Assembly: GCA_900316415.1 (NCBI GenBank)
Contig: ONCV01000001.1
Span: 1 to 64,000, forward strand
Origin: an uncultured Eubacteriales bacterium
GTDB lineage: Bacteria; Bacillota; Clostridia; Christensenellales; Aristaeellaceae
Reading direction: 5' to 3'
Length of the DNA: 64,000 bases
Shown one piece after another: positions 9,443 to 18,505 of the stretch (positions are counted from its first letter, which is position 1; each line of letters begins with the position of its first letter). The position numbers and the translations under genes were made by a program. The notes beneath the pieces were generated by a model. The model saw only the letters and a list, made by a program, of their open reading frames with translations, searched no databases and was not told the origin of the DNA.

Positions 9443-10264
9443 ATGAACAAGAAGAGGTTGCTGTGCCTGGTGCTGGCGCTGTGCGCGCTGCTGCTGACCG
9501 CCTGCCAGGAAAAGGAACGCTTTGACACCCGGCTTCCGGAGGATCAGCCGACGGCCGCGCCGACGGAACAGACGCAGGATCTGTTCGGCTCCGCGGTGGT
9601 GGGCCCGACGGATTATGACGACGGCACCTACGATCCCTCCTCGGAAGAGGGCGGGGACTGGGAGGATGTGCAGGAGCCGGCGGACAGCGAGCCGACCCTG
9701 GCGCCGGTGATTCAGAGCGACTACGCCGGGGCGACGCCGGTGCTGATCGATCCGATCGACAAGCCCACGCCCACGCCGCTGCCCACGCTGTCCCTCAGCT
9801 ACATGACCTATGAGGCGCCCTCCCTGCATCTGACCTTCGAAGGCCCCAGCGGCTGGACGGTGGATGATACGCAGGCGGATACCTACGTGCTGACCAATCC
9901 GGATCCGTCCATGGATTATGCGGCGACGCTGACCGTCCGGACCGTGCCGGTGAACAAGGCCTACAGCAAGAGCGAGCTGACCCGGGAGGTCAAGGGCATG
10001 CTGGACACCCTGTCCGGCAGCGGGGAGCTGACCGGCTTCTCGCCCTCCAACACGGCGGAGCGCAGCTTCCTGGGCGGAACGGGCGTCTATGCCAACTACA
10101 AGGCCGTGGTGCAGTCCACCGGGGCGGAGATCGCGGGACGGCTGATTGTGGTCTGCGTGGACAGAACGCTGTACAGCCTGCACGTTTCCTATCCCCGGGG
10201 ATATACGGAATTCTATGTCTCCAATGTGTATGACAAATTCCGCCATTCCGTGAAGCTGAACTGA
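9443..10264 (+). CDS. Secreted lipoprotein, function unknown
   Basis: 273 residues. A lipoprotein signal ends in LLLTAC (Cys at residue 20). An acidic, Pro/Thr-rich linker (about 25-110, with PTPTPLPT) leads to a globular C-terminal domain of about 160 residues that looks like the PsbP/DUF family of small surface domains, beginning near SYMTYEAPSLHLTFEGPSGW. I cannot name a function. The ATG at 9443 follows GGGGAGGAA, 14 bp after yhaM, so it is probably cotranscribed with the replication genes or reads through into the large surface protein that follows. Confidence 0.75.
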   Translation: MNKKRLLCLVLALCALLLTACQEKERFDTRLPEDQPTAAPTEQTQDLFGSAVVGPTDYDDGTYDPSSEEGGDWEDVQEPADSEPTLAPVIQSDYAGATPVLIDPIDKPTPTPLPTLSLSYMTYEAPSLHLTFEGPSGWTVDDTQADTYVLTNPDPSMDYAATLTVRTVPVNKAYSKSELTREVKGMLDTLSGSGELTGFSPSNTAERSFLGGTGVYANYKAVVQSTGAEIAGRLIVVCVDRTLYSLHVSYPRGYTEFYVSNVYDKFRHSVKLN

Positions 10265-10307
10265 CCGCCGGATCCGTCCGCCGGAAGATTGCATAAAGAG
10301 GAACGCT

Positions 10308-13300
10308 ATGAAAACAAGGATCCGTTGGATGGCGCTGCTGGTGGCGGCGCTGGTGATGGCAGGCTGCTGCGGGACGTCCGCCCGGGCGGATGTGATGACG
10401 CTGGGCGTGTATTTCCGCGGCATTGTGGAACGGGAGGACGGGACGGAAACGGAAGTTCCGCTTTCCGGCTCCTTCCGCGTGCTGCAGGGCGGCCTGGAGA
10501 AGGGAATTATCCGGGCGGGGGAGGAAACCCTGACCGTGGACGGCTCGGACCCGGTGACGGTGGTTCCCCTGGCGGAAAGCGTCGCGGGCGGATGGGACCT
10601 GTCCGATGCGCGGGTTACCGTTCCCATGGCGAGCGGCGGGAACGTGACCGTGCCGATCCGGGTGCGCCAGGCGACGGGAGAAGCCCCGGTTTCCCCGGCG
10701 GAGAGCACGGAGGAACCCGCGCCGGAAACGGAAGGGGAGCCCTCCGAAGAACCGGAGAATCCGGAAACGGAGCCGGATAAAGAACCGGAGGGGACGGAAA
10801 ACGGCGGAAAGACCGAAAGCGCCCCGACGGCGCTGCCGGCGGAGACCGCCACGCCTGCCCTGAACCTGACGCCGGTTCCCACGGCGGAACCGACCCAGGC
10901 CCCGGAAATGAACCGGCTGGACGCCTCGGCGGACACGGGCACCTTCCATATCCGGGTGTTCCTGGACGGCAACAACAACGGAGACTGCGGCATCAATGAA
11001 AAGGGCGTCGCCGGGATCCCGGTCTGGCTGGTGAACGGGAAGGACGAGACGGTGACCGGAGGAGAGACCGACGGGAACGGCGAGGTGACGCTGCCGGGCC
11101 TGACCCCCGGGAGCTACCGCATCCGGGTCAGCCTGCCGGAGGAATACGGCTTCAACCGCAAGGCGAAGGATGTGGGGTTGGAGAAATCCGTCATGGATTT
11201 CTCCTCGGAAGGCATTCAGGATTCGGAGCCCTTCTCCGTTTCCGCGGGAGAGACCGTGGAACGCGGCGTGGGTCTCCTGCGGGGCGTCGTGGTGGACGGC
11301 GTGTGCTGGCTGGACGAGAACGCCAACGGCATCATGGAAACCGGGGAACCCCGGATCGCCGGCGCGCATGTTACCCTCTCCGGGCAGAAGAACGGCCTGC
11401 ATTTTGAAGCCTATTCCGACGCGGACGGATACTGGCGGGTGGTGCGCCTCCGGCCCGGCTTCTACGATTTCTCCGGATACGCGCCGGAGGGCATGATGTT
11501 CACCCGCTACAGCAAGGCGGGCGGAAAGAACCGCTCCGTCTTTACGGCGGAGGGGAAAACCAAATCCACCCGCACCCTGGACCTGAACGACGGCAAGGAC
11601 GAACCGGATCAGAACATCGGCTTCGCCTGGAGCGCCATCGTGAAGGGAAGGGCCTTCCTGGACGCCAATTACAACGGCCTGTATGACGAGGGCGAAAAGC
11701 CTCTGGCCGGGGTCAAGGTGACCGCCACCAAGCAGCTGAAGGAAGAAGAGGTCGCGGTGACCGTGACCGGCGAGGACGGAACCTATGTCCTCAGCGGCCT
11801 GCGGGGCAATACCTACCGGCTGCGGGCGCTGCTGCCGGACGACGGCAGCAACTTCACCCGGGCGGTGGAGGATCCGGAAGGGAACCATTTCGTGGCCCGG
11901 GACGGACGGCGCGAGAACTTCTGGAAGGACTTTGTCCTGAAGGACGGGGAGAGCCGGACCGTGAACGTCGGCGCGATCTATTACGGCTCCGTCAGCGGCA
12001 CGGTGTATCTGGACGACGATTTCTCCGCCACGCTTTCCGGAAGCGAGAAAACGAGCCAGGGCGTCCCGGTGACGCTGCTGGATGAAAACGGCGCCGCGGT
12101 GGATACGAAGCAGACGAACGCGAAGGGGGCGTACTCCTTCACGGGGCTGACCCCCGGCATGTACAGCCTGCGGATGACCGCGAAGCCCGGATATGCCTTT
12201 ACCCGGCTGGGCGAGGGCAACGTGATGCTGAACCTGAACGGCGGGGAGGGCTATTCCGAAGCCTTCCGGGTTCCGCTGGGAGAAAGCGTGACCGGCCGGG
12301 ATGCGGGCATGATCCTGCCCGCCACGGTGCGCGGCACGGTGTTCGCGGACCGGAACGACAACGGCCGCCGGGACAGCGGCGAGAACGGGCTGGAGGGAAC
12401 GGCGGTCCGCCTGATGACGGAAGAGGGCGAAGCCTTCTCCGCGGTGATTTCCGACAGCGGCGAATTCCTTTTCGACGCGGTCATGCCCGGAACCTATTAT
12501 CTGGAATACCGGCTGCCGGAAGGCGCGGTCTTCGCCCGGGAGGGCGGGGACAGCCGGATTTCCGGGGAGGACGGCCTGGGCCGGGGAGAAGCCTTCTCCC
12601 TGCGCACCGGCGAAACCCGGGAGGCACCCCTCTGCGGCGGGCTGACGCTGGGCCGGATTTCCGGCACCTTCTTCCATGACCCGGACGGCTCCGGCACCCT
12701 GGACGCGGGGGACGGAACGAAGGCGGGCATGAAGATCACCCTGACGCCGGAGCGGGCGGACCAGGAGGCCCAGGAGATGGAAACCGGCGCGGACGGAAGC
12801 TTCGCGCTGGAGAACCTGCGGCCGGGAACCTGGACGCTGAGCCTCGCTCTGCCGGAGGGCATGGTGACGGCCCGGACGACTGGGGTGACCCTGCCGGTGC
12901 GGTCCGGACGGGAAAGCCAGGAAACCCAGCTGGAGATCGGCATGGGTCAGCGCTGGGAGGATCAGATGATCGGCGGGGTGGTTCCCGCCTCCCTGCGCGG
13001 CGCGGCCTGGCTGGATGAGAACAACAACGGCCTCCGGGACGCGGGCGAAAGGACGCCGGCGGGAATGTCCATCGTCATGACGGACGAGGAAACCGGCGAA
13101 ATCTTTGAAACCCTGCGCACGGACCGGGAAGGCGCCTTCGGATACGAGGGCGTCGTGCCGGGGGTTTATTCCCTCAGCTATCAGCTGGATGAAAGCACGG
13201 ATCAGCCCCTTGCCGGGGAAAACACCTTCCGGAAGGAAGGGGACCGGATGGTCATGACCGGCCTGACGCTGCGGGAGGGAGAATCCCTGGAGACGCCGCT

Positions 13301-14093
13301 GCTGGGCCTGGTGAAGTATACGGCCATGGGCGGCCAGGTCTGGATCGACCGGGGCAGCGGCTCCCAGCCCCTTTCCGGGGCGCGGGTCACGCTGATTCCG
13401 GAGGCGGAGGACGGACAGGAAGCGGAAGCCACCACCGGAGAGGACGGCAGATGGCGCTTTACGGGCCTGATGCCCGGAGCCTACCGGATCGGGGTGGAGC
13501 TTCCCGAAGGCGCCCTGGTGGCCGAGCCCGACGACGAGCGGCTGGAAACCGGTCTGATCTCCGTGATTCAGGAGACCGACGGGCGGGAGGGCCGCTCCGG
13601 GGAGATTGACCTGATCATGGGCGAGGATCAGCTGAGCCTGAACATCGGCAGCGTGCTGCCGGGAACCATCGGGGATTTCTGCTGGCTGGATCTGAACGGA
13701 AACGGCTGGCAGGACGGCGGCGAGCTGGGCATTCCCGGGGTGCGGGTGGAGCTGGTCCGCAACGGCGAGAGCGTGGCGGAGACCGAGACGGATCAGTACG
13801 GCCTGTACTTCTTCCGGGAAGTCTATCCCGCGGTGTACACCCTGCGGGTGACGGCGCCGGCCGAGGTGAAACCCACCCAGAAGCGGACGGATATCCCGCT
13901 GATCGATTCCGCGCTGAACGAGACGGAGGAGGAGATATCGTATACGGACGAGTTCGCTGTGGCCAGCGACAGCGTCGACTTCAACATCGACCTGGGCTTC
14001 GCCCTGCGGAACGCCGGCGCGTATCCCCCCGGATACGGCGAGCAGGAGACCATGGACTGGTCCCTGGCCTACGTGGATCACACGCAGAAGTAA
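10308..14093 (+). CDS. Large surface protein with nine SdrD/Cna-B-like beta modules
   Basis: 1261 residues with an N-terminal export signal. It ends either in a possible lipobox (VMAGC, Met at -3 is unusual) or in an ARA/D cleavage site. After an acidic Pro/Glu-rich spacer (about 120-205) come nine modules of about 100-115 residues between roughly 212 and 1200. Each starts like G..W.D.N.NG..D.GE...AGV.V.L and ends near G.Y.L....P. Such prealbumin-like folds act as stalks in adhesins, some stabilised by isopeptide bonds. There is no LPXTG signal or C-terminal membrane anchor, so attachment would depend on the lipobox or on partners. The ATG at 10308 follows GAGGAA. A strong terminator follows. 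Confidence 0.87.
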   Translation: MKTRIRWMALLVAALVMAGCCGTSARADVMTLGVYFRGIVEREDGTETEVPLSGSFRVLQGGLEKGIIRAGEETLTVDGSDPVTVVPLAESVAGGWDLSDARVTVPMASGGNVTVPIRVRQATGEAPVSPAESTEEPAPETEGEPSEEPENPETEPDKEPEGTENGGKTESAPTALPAETATPALNLTPVPTAEPTQAPEMNRLDASADTGTFHIRVFLDGNNNGDCGINEKGVAGIPVWLVNGKDETVTGGETDGNGEVTLPGLTPGSYRIRVSLPEEYGFNRKAKDVGLEKSVMDFSSEGIQDSEPFSVSAGETVERGVGLLRGVVVDGVCWLDENANGIMETGEPRIAGAHVTLSGQKNGLHFEAYSDADGYWRVVRLRPGFYDFSGYAPEGMMFTRYSKAGGKNRSVFTAEGKTKSTRTLDLNDGKDEPDQNIGFAWSAIVKGRAFLDANYNGLYDEGEKPLAGVKVTATKQLKEEEVAVTVTGEDGTYVLSGLRGNTYRLRALLPDDGSNFTRAVEDPEGNHFVARDGRRENFWKDFVLKDGESRTVNVGAIYYGSVSGTVYLDDDFSATLSGSEKTSQGVPVTLLDENGAAVDTKQTNAKGAYSFTGLTPGMYSLRMTAKPGYAFTRLGEGNVMLNLNGGEGYSEAFRVPLGESVTGRDAGMILPATVRGTVFADRNDNGRRDSGENGLEGTAVRLMTEEGEAFSAVISDSGEFLFDAVMPGTYYLEYRLPEGAVFAREGGDSRISGEDGLGRGEAFSLRTGETREAPLCGGLTLGRISGTFFHDPDGSGTLDAGDGTKAGMKITLTPERADQEAQEMETGADGSFALENLRPGTWTLSLALPEGMVTARTTGVTLPVRSGRESQETQLEIGMGQRWEDQMIGGVVPASLRGAAWLDENNNGLRDAGERTPAGMSIVMTDEETGEIFETLRTDREGAFGYEGVVPGVYSLSYQLDESTDQPLAGENTFRKEGDRMVMTGLTLREGESLETPLLGLVKYTAMGGQVWIDRGSGSQPLSGARVTLIPEAEDGQEAEATTGEDGRWRFTGLMPGAYRIGVELPEGALVAEPDDERLETGLISVIQETDGREGRSGEIDLIMGEDQLSLNIGSVLPGTIGDFCWLDLNGNGWQDGGELGIPGVRVELVRNGESVAETETDQYGLYFFREVYPAVYTLRVTAPAEVKPTQKRTDIPLIDSALNETEEEISYTDEFAVASDSVDFNIDLGFALRNAGAYPPGYGEQETMDWSLAYVDHTQK

Positions 14094-14116
14094 TATCCCA
14101 TTCCTGAAAGCGCATC

Positions 14117-14147
14117 GCGCCGGAAGCAGGACTTCCGGCGCTCTTTT
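14117..14147 (+). terminator. Intrinsic terminator after the nine-module protein
   Basis: GCGCCGGAAG pairs with CTTCCGGCGC over a 5-nt loop, followed by TCTTTT. Confidence 0.9.
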
Positions 14148-14168
14148 CGTGAAAATCCGGCAAAAGTC

Positions 14169-14197
14169 TTGCGAAATGGTTACAAAAATGTTAATAT
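14169..14197 (+). promoter_or_regulatory. SigA-type promoter of the L,D-transpeptidase gene
   Basis: TTGCGA (14169-14174) and TAATAT (14192-14197) are 17 bp apart. Confidence 0.7.
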
Positions 14198-14225
14198 AGA
14201 GCCAAATCGCGACGAGGTGAAGCCG

Positions 14226-16079
14226 ATGAAACGGTTTTTGTGTCTGGTACTGATCTGCTGCCTGGCGGGAAGCGCCGGGAGCGTGGGCCTGGGCGAGGAT
14301 GCGCCCGGAGAAATCGGGGAGGCGGTCCCCCTGGAGGAAGGGACGGCGGAGGCGGAACCGGCTCCGTCGGATCCGGACAGCCTGCCCGACGAGGATGAGC
14401 TGCTGGAGGAGGTTACGGAGGCCCGCCTGCTGAAGTACGGCGACGAAGGGGACGACGTGCTGGAACTGCAGACCCGCCTGCAGGAGCTGAGATACTATAC
14501 GGGCAATCTGTCCGGCCGGTATCGGGAGGGAACCCGGGAGGCCGTGAAGACGTTCCAGGGAGATTACGGCCTGGAGCAGACGGGGGAGGCCGATCCGGAG
14601 ACCCAGAGCCGGATTTTCTCCGCCCGGTACCGCACGCTGCGGGTCGGGAACCAGGGGGATGAAGTCAAGCGGATTCAGACCCGGCTGATGGAGCTGGGCT
14701 ACTACAAGGGAAAGATCAGCGGAAACTTCCTTTCCGGGACGAAGAAGAGCCTGAAGGAGTTCCAGGAAAAGAACGGCCTGACGGCGACCGGCACGGCGGA
14801 TCCCCTGACGCAGGAGGCGCTGTTTGCCCTGAAGGCGGTGGGAAAGAATGACGTTCCGGACGCCACGAAAACCCCGGTGCCGGATCTGAACGGGTTCCTG
14901 GTGGACGACGAGGAGACGGCGGCCAACAACGGGCTGGTCATGCCGGACCGCTTTATCCCCTTTGAGAAGGAGCTGAAGAGCGGATCCAGCGGAAAGCTGG
15001 TGAAGCAGCTGCAGACCCGGATGACGGAGCTGGGATACTATTCCGGCCCGGTCAGCGGGAATTTTGCCCGGCAGACCCTGCGGGCCGTCCGGGCCATTCA
15101 GTCGCAGAACGGCATGAAGGATACGGGGCTGGTGGACGAGGCGACCTGGAACGTGATCTTCAACGACGGCCGGATCGTTCTGCCGGATCAGACCCCGAAG
15201 CCGACGCCGGAACCGACGCCGGTGCCCTTTGCCATCACGGTGGACGTGACGAATCAGGTGACCACCGTGTACGGAAGGGATGAGGAAGGCAACTATACGA
15301 TTCCCGTGCGGAGGATGCTCTGCTCCACCGGCACCAAGGCGAATCCCAGCGACGTCGGGGACTGGGTGCTGAACGGCCGGCATGCCCAGTGGTGCGTCTT
15401 CCCCAAGTGGGGAAACAGCTACGCCCGGTACTGGACCCGGATCAATGCCTCCATCGCGTTCCACTCCGTGATCTATACGGCGGTGAGCCTGAACGCCATG
15501 AAGATTTCCAGCTACAAAATGCTGGGGAACCGGGCGAGCCACGGCTGCATCCGCCTGACGGTGGAGGACGCCAAATGGATCTATGACAACGTGGGAGAGG
15601 GGACCGTCGTCTCCATCCGGGAGGATCTGCCTTCGGATCCGGAGCTGCGGGAGGCCCTGAAGCTGCCGAACCTGAAAAAGGGAACCTCCGTTCCGGAGGA
15701 AACCCCGGTGCCGACGCCGGAGCCGGAATACGACGCCCGGAAGGCGCCGGAGCTGGGCAGCCGGCGGCTGAAGAAGAATTCCTCCGGCCCGGAGGTGTTC
15801 TGGGTGCAGAACCGGCTGCGGGAGCTGGGCTATTACCAGGGCTATATCGGCGGCGTCATTCTGAAGGGCACGATGAACGCGGTGGAGCGCTTCCAGCGGG
15901 ATAACGGCATCTACGCCTCCGGCGAGGTGAACCAGAAGACCGTGGACGCCCTGGCCGCGCCGCTGGAGGAGGAAACCGCTCCGGAGACCTCCCCGGTCCC
16001 CGCGGAGGCGGGGGAAACGCCTGCGCTGACCGAAACGCCGGCTCCGACCGAAACGCCGGCTCCGGCCGGGGCGGCGTAA
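14226..16079 (+). CDS. L,D-transpeptidase with peptidoglycan-binding repeats
   Basis: 617 residues. A signal peptide (about 1-22) is followed by three PG_binding_1 repeats (around 65-120, 140-195 and 255-310), each with an LQTRL.ELGYY-like helix. Then comes a YkuD catalytic domain (about 335-465) with the SHGCIRL active site (His439, Cys441). A fourth PG-binding repeat lies near 520-575. A Thr/Pro-rich tail ends the protein. YkuD enzymes make 3-3 cross-links in peptidoglycan. The PTPEPTPVP linkers match those of neighbouring exported proteins. The start at 14226 follows GAGGTGA; the longer frame lacks a better site. Confidence 0.9.
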   Translation: MKRFLCLVLICCLAGSAGSVGLGEDAPGEIGEAVPLEEGTAEAEPAPSDPDSLPDEDELLEEVTEARLLKYGDEGDDVLELQTRLQELRYYTGNLSGRYREGTREAVKTFQGDYGLEQTGEADPETQSRIFSARYRTLRVGNQGDEVKRIQTRLMELGYYKGKISGNFLSGTKKSLKEFQEKNGLTATGTADPLTQEALFALKAVGKNDVPDATKTPVPDLNGFLVDDEETAANNGLVMPDRFIPFEKELKSGSSGKLVKQLQTRMTELGYYSGPVSGNFARQTLRAVRAIQSQNGMKDTGLVDEATWNVIFNDGRIVLPDQTPKPTPEPTPVPFAITVDVTNQVTTVYGRDEEGNYTIPVRRMLCSTGTKANPSDVGDWVLNGRHAQWCVFPKWGNSYARYWTRINASIAFHSVIYTAVSLNAMKISSYKMLGNRASHGCIRLTVEDAKWIYDNVGEGTVVSIREDLPSDPELREALKLPNLKKGTSVPEETPVPTPEPEYDARKAPELGSRRLKKNSSGPEVFWVQNRLRELGYYQGYIGGVILKGTMNAVERFQRDNGIYASGEVNQKTVDALAAPLEEETAPETSPVPAEAGETPALTETPAPTETPAPAGAA

Positions 16080-16116
16080 GGCCGGAAAAAGTCCTGATGG
16101 AAAGGAAAGCAGACTG

Positions 16117-17094
16117 ATGACCCGTACCTGTTCCGGAATCCTTCTCCTGGCGGCGCTGCTGTTGGCGCTGCTGCCGGCGGCCGGCGCGGAGGAACCGAAG
16201 GAAACCGCCGCGCCGCTGGTTCCCGTCCTGGAGCTTCCTCCGCTGGAAAGCGGCACCCTTTTCGAGATCCCCACCGATGAAAAATATCCGGAGGGGCTGA
16301 CGCCGCCGCAGGAGGAGGGATACCTCTATCCGGAGGACGGCGGGGACCCGACGGGATACGCCGACCCCTCCATCACGGTGAATCTGGGCACGGGCCGGAT
16401 CTACGGGACGGATTATCTCTACGCCCGGGTGAAGATCGCGAGCCCGACCCAGCTGCGGGCGCTGATCGCGGGCCGGCCCGCCAGCGAGCAGACGGTTTCG
16501 GGCCCCGGCCTGGCGAAACGGGTGCAGGCGGTGCTGGCCGTCAACGGGGACTACTGCGGGGGCGAGGATTTCAAGCGGGGCGTTCTCATGCGGCAGGAGG
16601 ACATGCTGCGGACGAAGTGCGACGGAGAGACGGACGTGCTGGTGGTGGACCGGGCGGGAGATCTGCGGATCCTGAAGGCGGCCCTTCCGGAGGATGTGGA
16701 GGCCATTGAGGATCAGGCGGTCAATATCTTCACCTTCGGGCCGGCCCTGGTCATCGACGGAGTCCGGCAGGAGCCGGAGGCAAACCGGCAGCATCACAGC
16801 GAGGATCCGGCGCAGCGCACCGCGATCTGCCAGACCGGGCCGCTGGAGTATCTGATCATCACCAGCGAGGGCCCGGGCAATGAGAATTCCGCCGGTCTTT
16901 CGATGAAACAGTTCACCGACCTGGTGGCCTCCATCCCGGAGGTCCGGACCGCGTACAACCTGGACGGGGGAACCTCGTCGACCCTGGTGTTCCGCAGGGA
17001 CGGGGACAACTGGCAGAAGATCAACGGCCTGAGCAATCCGAAGATCCGTCCGCTGATGGACATCATCTACTTCTCCAGCGCCTGGTCGGAATGA
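16117..17094 (+). CDS. Exported phosphodiester glycosidase (NAGPA family)
   Basis: 325 residues with an N-terminal signal peptide (cleavage near AGAEE). The C-terminal 200 residues match the NAGPA/phosphodiester glycosidase domain: VLAVNGDYCGG, a middle FGPALVIDG-type strand, and YNLDGGTSSTLVF, the family's most conserved block. Members cleave sugar-phosphodiester links and are often annotated as exopolysaccharide-related. It starts 37 bp after the L,D-transpeptidase, with no terminator between, and may act with it on the cell wall or wall glycopolymers. Confidence 0.83.
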   Translation: MTRTCSGILLLAALLLALLPAAGAEEPKETAAPLVPVLELPPLESGTLFEIPTDEKYPEGLTPPQEEGYLYPEDGGDPTGYADPSITVNLGTGRIYGTDYLYARVKIASPTQLRALIAGRPASEQTVSGPGLAKRVQAVLAVNGDYCGGEDFKRGVLMRQEDMLRTKCDGETDVLVVDRAGDLRILKAALPEDVEAIEDQAVNIFTFGPALVIDGVRQEPEANRQHHSEDPAQRTAICQTGPLEYLIITSEGPGNENSAGLSMKQFTDLVASIPEVRTAYNLDGGTSSTLVFRRDGDNWQKINGLSNPKIRPLMDIIYFSSAWSE

Positions 17095-17126
17095 GGGGCG
17101 GGCTGCCGCCCCGGGAGAATCCATCA

Positions 17127-17151
17127 CCCTTTGTATATTTTATACAAAGGG
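17127..17151. repeat. Perfect inverted repeat between two operons
   Basis: CCCTTTGTATA (17127-17137) and TATACAAAGGG (17141-17151) are perfect 11-bp arms around TTT. What follows is only moderately T-rich (CTTTTGTG). It could be a weak terminator for the upstream gene or an operator for msmK. Confidence 0.6.
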
Positions 17152-17202
17152 CTTTTGTGAATTTTGTTGAAAATGACACTTTTCTTTTGGCGCGAAATCG
17201 GG

Positions 17203-17208
17203 TACAAT
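17203..17208 (+). promoter_or_regulatory. Probable -10 box of the msmK-type gene
   Basis: TACAAT lies 45 bp ahead of the start codon. No convincing -35 sits 16-18 bp upstream (TTTTCT is the best), so the promoter may be weak or activator-dependent. Confidence 0.45.
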
Positions 17209-17253
17209 ACACGCATCAAGGGCACAGCCCGTAATTCAGGAGGATGATTCAAA

Positions 17254-18375
17254 ATGGCTAGTGTATCTCTGCAGCACATCTACAAGATCTACTCCGGCAA
17301 CGTGACCGCCGTCAGCGACTTCACGCTGGACATCGAGGACAAGGAGTTTATCGTTCTGGTCGGTCCTTCCGGCTGCGGTAAGTCCACCACCCTGCGCATG
17401 GTCGCCGGTCTGGAAGAGATTTCCGACGGCGAGCTGTACATCGGCGACAAGCTGGTCAACGACGTCGCTCCCAAGGATCGCGACATCGCCATGGTGTTCC
17501 AGAACTACGCCCTGTATCCCCATATGACCGTGTATGACAACATGGCCTTCGGCCTGAAGCTGCGCAAGACCCCCAAGGATGAGATCAAGCGCCGCGTGGA
17601 AGAAGCCGCCAAGATCCTGGACATTGCCCACCTGCTGAACCGGAAGCCCAAGGCCCTGTCCGGCGGCCAGCGGCAGCGTGTTGCCCTGGGACGTGCCATC
17701 GTCCGTGAGCCCAAGGTCTTCCTGTTCGACGAGCCGCTGTCCAACCTGGACGCCAAGCTGCGCGTGGCCATGAGAACGGAAATCACCAAGCTGCATCAGC
17801 GCCTGCAGACCACCTTCATCTACGTTACCCATGACCAGACCGAAGCCATGACCATGGCCAGCCGGATCGTGGTTATGAAGGACGGCGTTGTGCAGCAGGT
17901 GGATACCCCCCAGAACCTGTACGACTATCCCACCAACGAGTTCGTCGCGGGCTTCATCGGCAGCCCCCAGATGAACTTCTTCGATGTGAAGCTGGATCGG
18001 GAAGGCCAGGACGTGGTTGCCAAGTTCGGCAACAACAAGATCGTGGTGCCCGCCTCCAAGGTGAGCAAGTTCACGGACGAGAGCTACATCGGCAAGGACG
18101 TCGTGATGGGCATCCGTCCCGAGAACATTCACGACAGCGAAGAGAAGCTGGCTGAGTTCCCCACCGCCACCGTGGATGTGGACGTGGAAGTGACCGAACT
18201 GATGGGCTCTGAGACCTATCTGTATCTGTCCACCACCGGCAAGGAAGGCAACATCATCGCCCGCGTGGATCCCCGGACCACCAGCCGCGCCGGCAACAAG
18301 ATCAAGATCGCTCTGGACACCAACCGGCTGCACTTCTTCGACAAGGAAACCGAGAAGACCATCCTGAACAAGTAA
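17254..18375 (+). CDS. msmK: Sugar ABC transporter ATPase, MsmK/UgpC type
   Basis: 373 residues. Walker A is GPSGCGKST (Lys43), the Q-loop is in MVFQNYALYPHMTV, the signature is LSGGQRQRVALGRA, Walker B is VFLFDEPLSNLDA, and the switch His is in YVTHDQTEAMT. A C-terminal regulatory TOBE domain (about 240-373) follows, as in MalK, UgpC and MsmK. It stands alone between its own promoter region and a strong terminator, with no permease or binding protein next to it. This is the usual setting of a shared ATPase that serves several importers. Two permeases without an ATPase lie at 37.5-39.4 kb. Its codon use is less extreme than its neighbours, as expected for a highly expressed gene. Confidence 0.93.
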   Translation: MASVSLQHIYKIYSGNVTAVSDFTLDIEDKEFIVLVGPSGCGKSTTLRMVAGLEEISDGELYIGDKLVNDVAPKDRDIAMVFQNYALYPHMTVYDNMAFGLKLRKTPKDEIKRRVEEAAKILDIAHLLNRKPKALSGGQRQRVALGRAIVREPKVFLFDEPLSNLDAKLRVAMRTEITKLHQRLQTTFIYVTHDQTEAMTMASRIVVMKDGVVQQVDTPQNLYDYPTNEFVAGFIGSPQMNFFDVKLDREGQDVVAKFGNNKIVVPASKVSKFTDESYIGKDVVMGIRPENIHDSEEKLAEFPTATVDVDVEVTELMGSETYLYLSTTGKEGNIIARVDPRTTSRAGNKIKIALDTNRLHFFDKETEKTILNK

Positions 18376-18401
18376 TTTGCCTGATCTGGAATGATCTTTC
18401 C

Positions 18402-18432
18402 GCCTCCCGGATTCGCTCCGGGAGGCTTTTTT
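18402..18432 (+). terminator. Intrinsic terminator after msmK
   Basis: GCCTCCCGGA and TCCGGGAGGC pair across a 5-nt loop, followed by TTTTTT. Confidence 0.94.
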
Positions 18433-18437
18433 CGCTC

Positions 18438-18467
18438 TTGTGGGAAGGAAGGGGCGTGTGGTATAAT
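18438..18467 (+). promoter_or_regulatory. Extended -10 promoter of the PucR-type regulator
   Basis: TATAAT (18462-18467) is preceded by TGG, giving an extended -10. TTGTGG (18438-18443) is an 18-bp-spaced, poor -35. Confidence 0.65.
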
Positions 18468-18505
18468 TTCCCCCAGTATGGGATACAAGGAAGGAGGAAA
18501 CGGTC

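Noticed and set aside
9990..16274. A 2094-codon open frame on the minus strand
   Set aside because: It runs opposite three well-supported plus-strand genes. It has no start signal and no domain, and arises from the GC-rich third codon positions.
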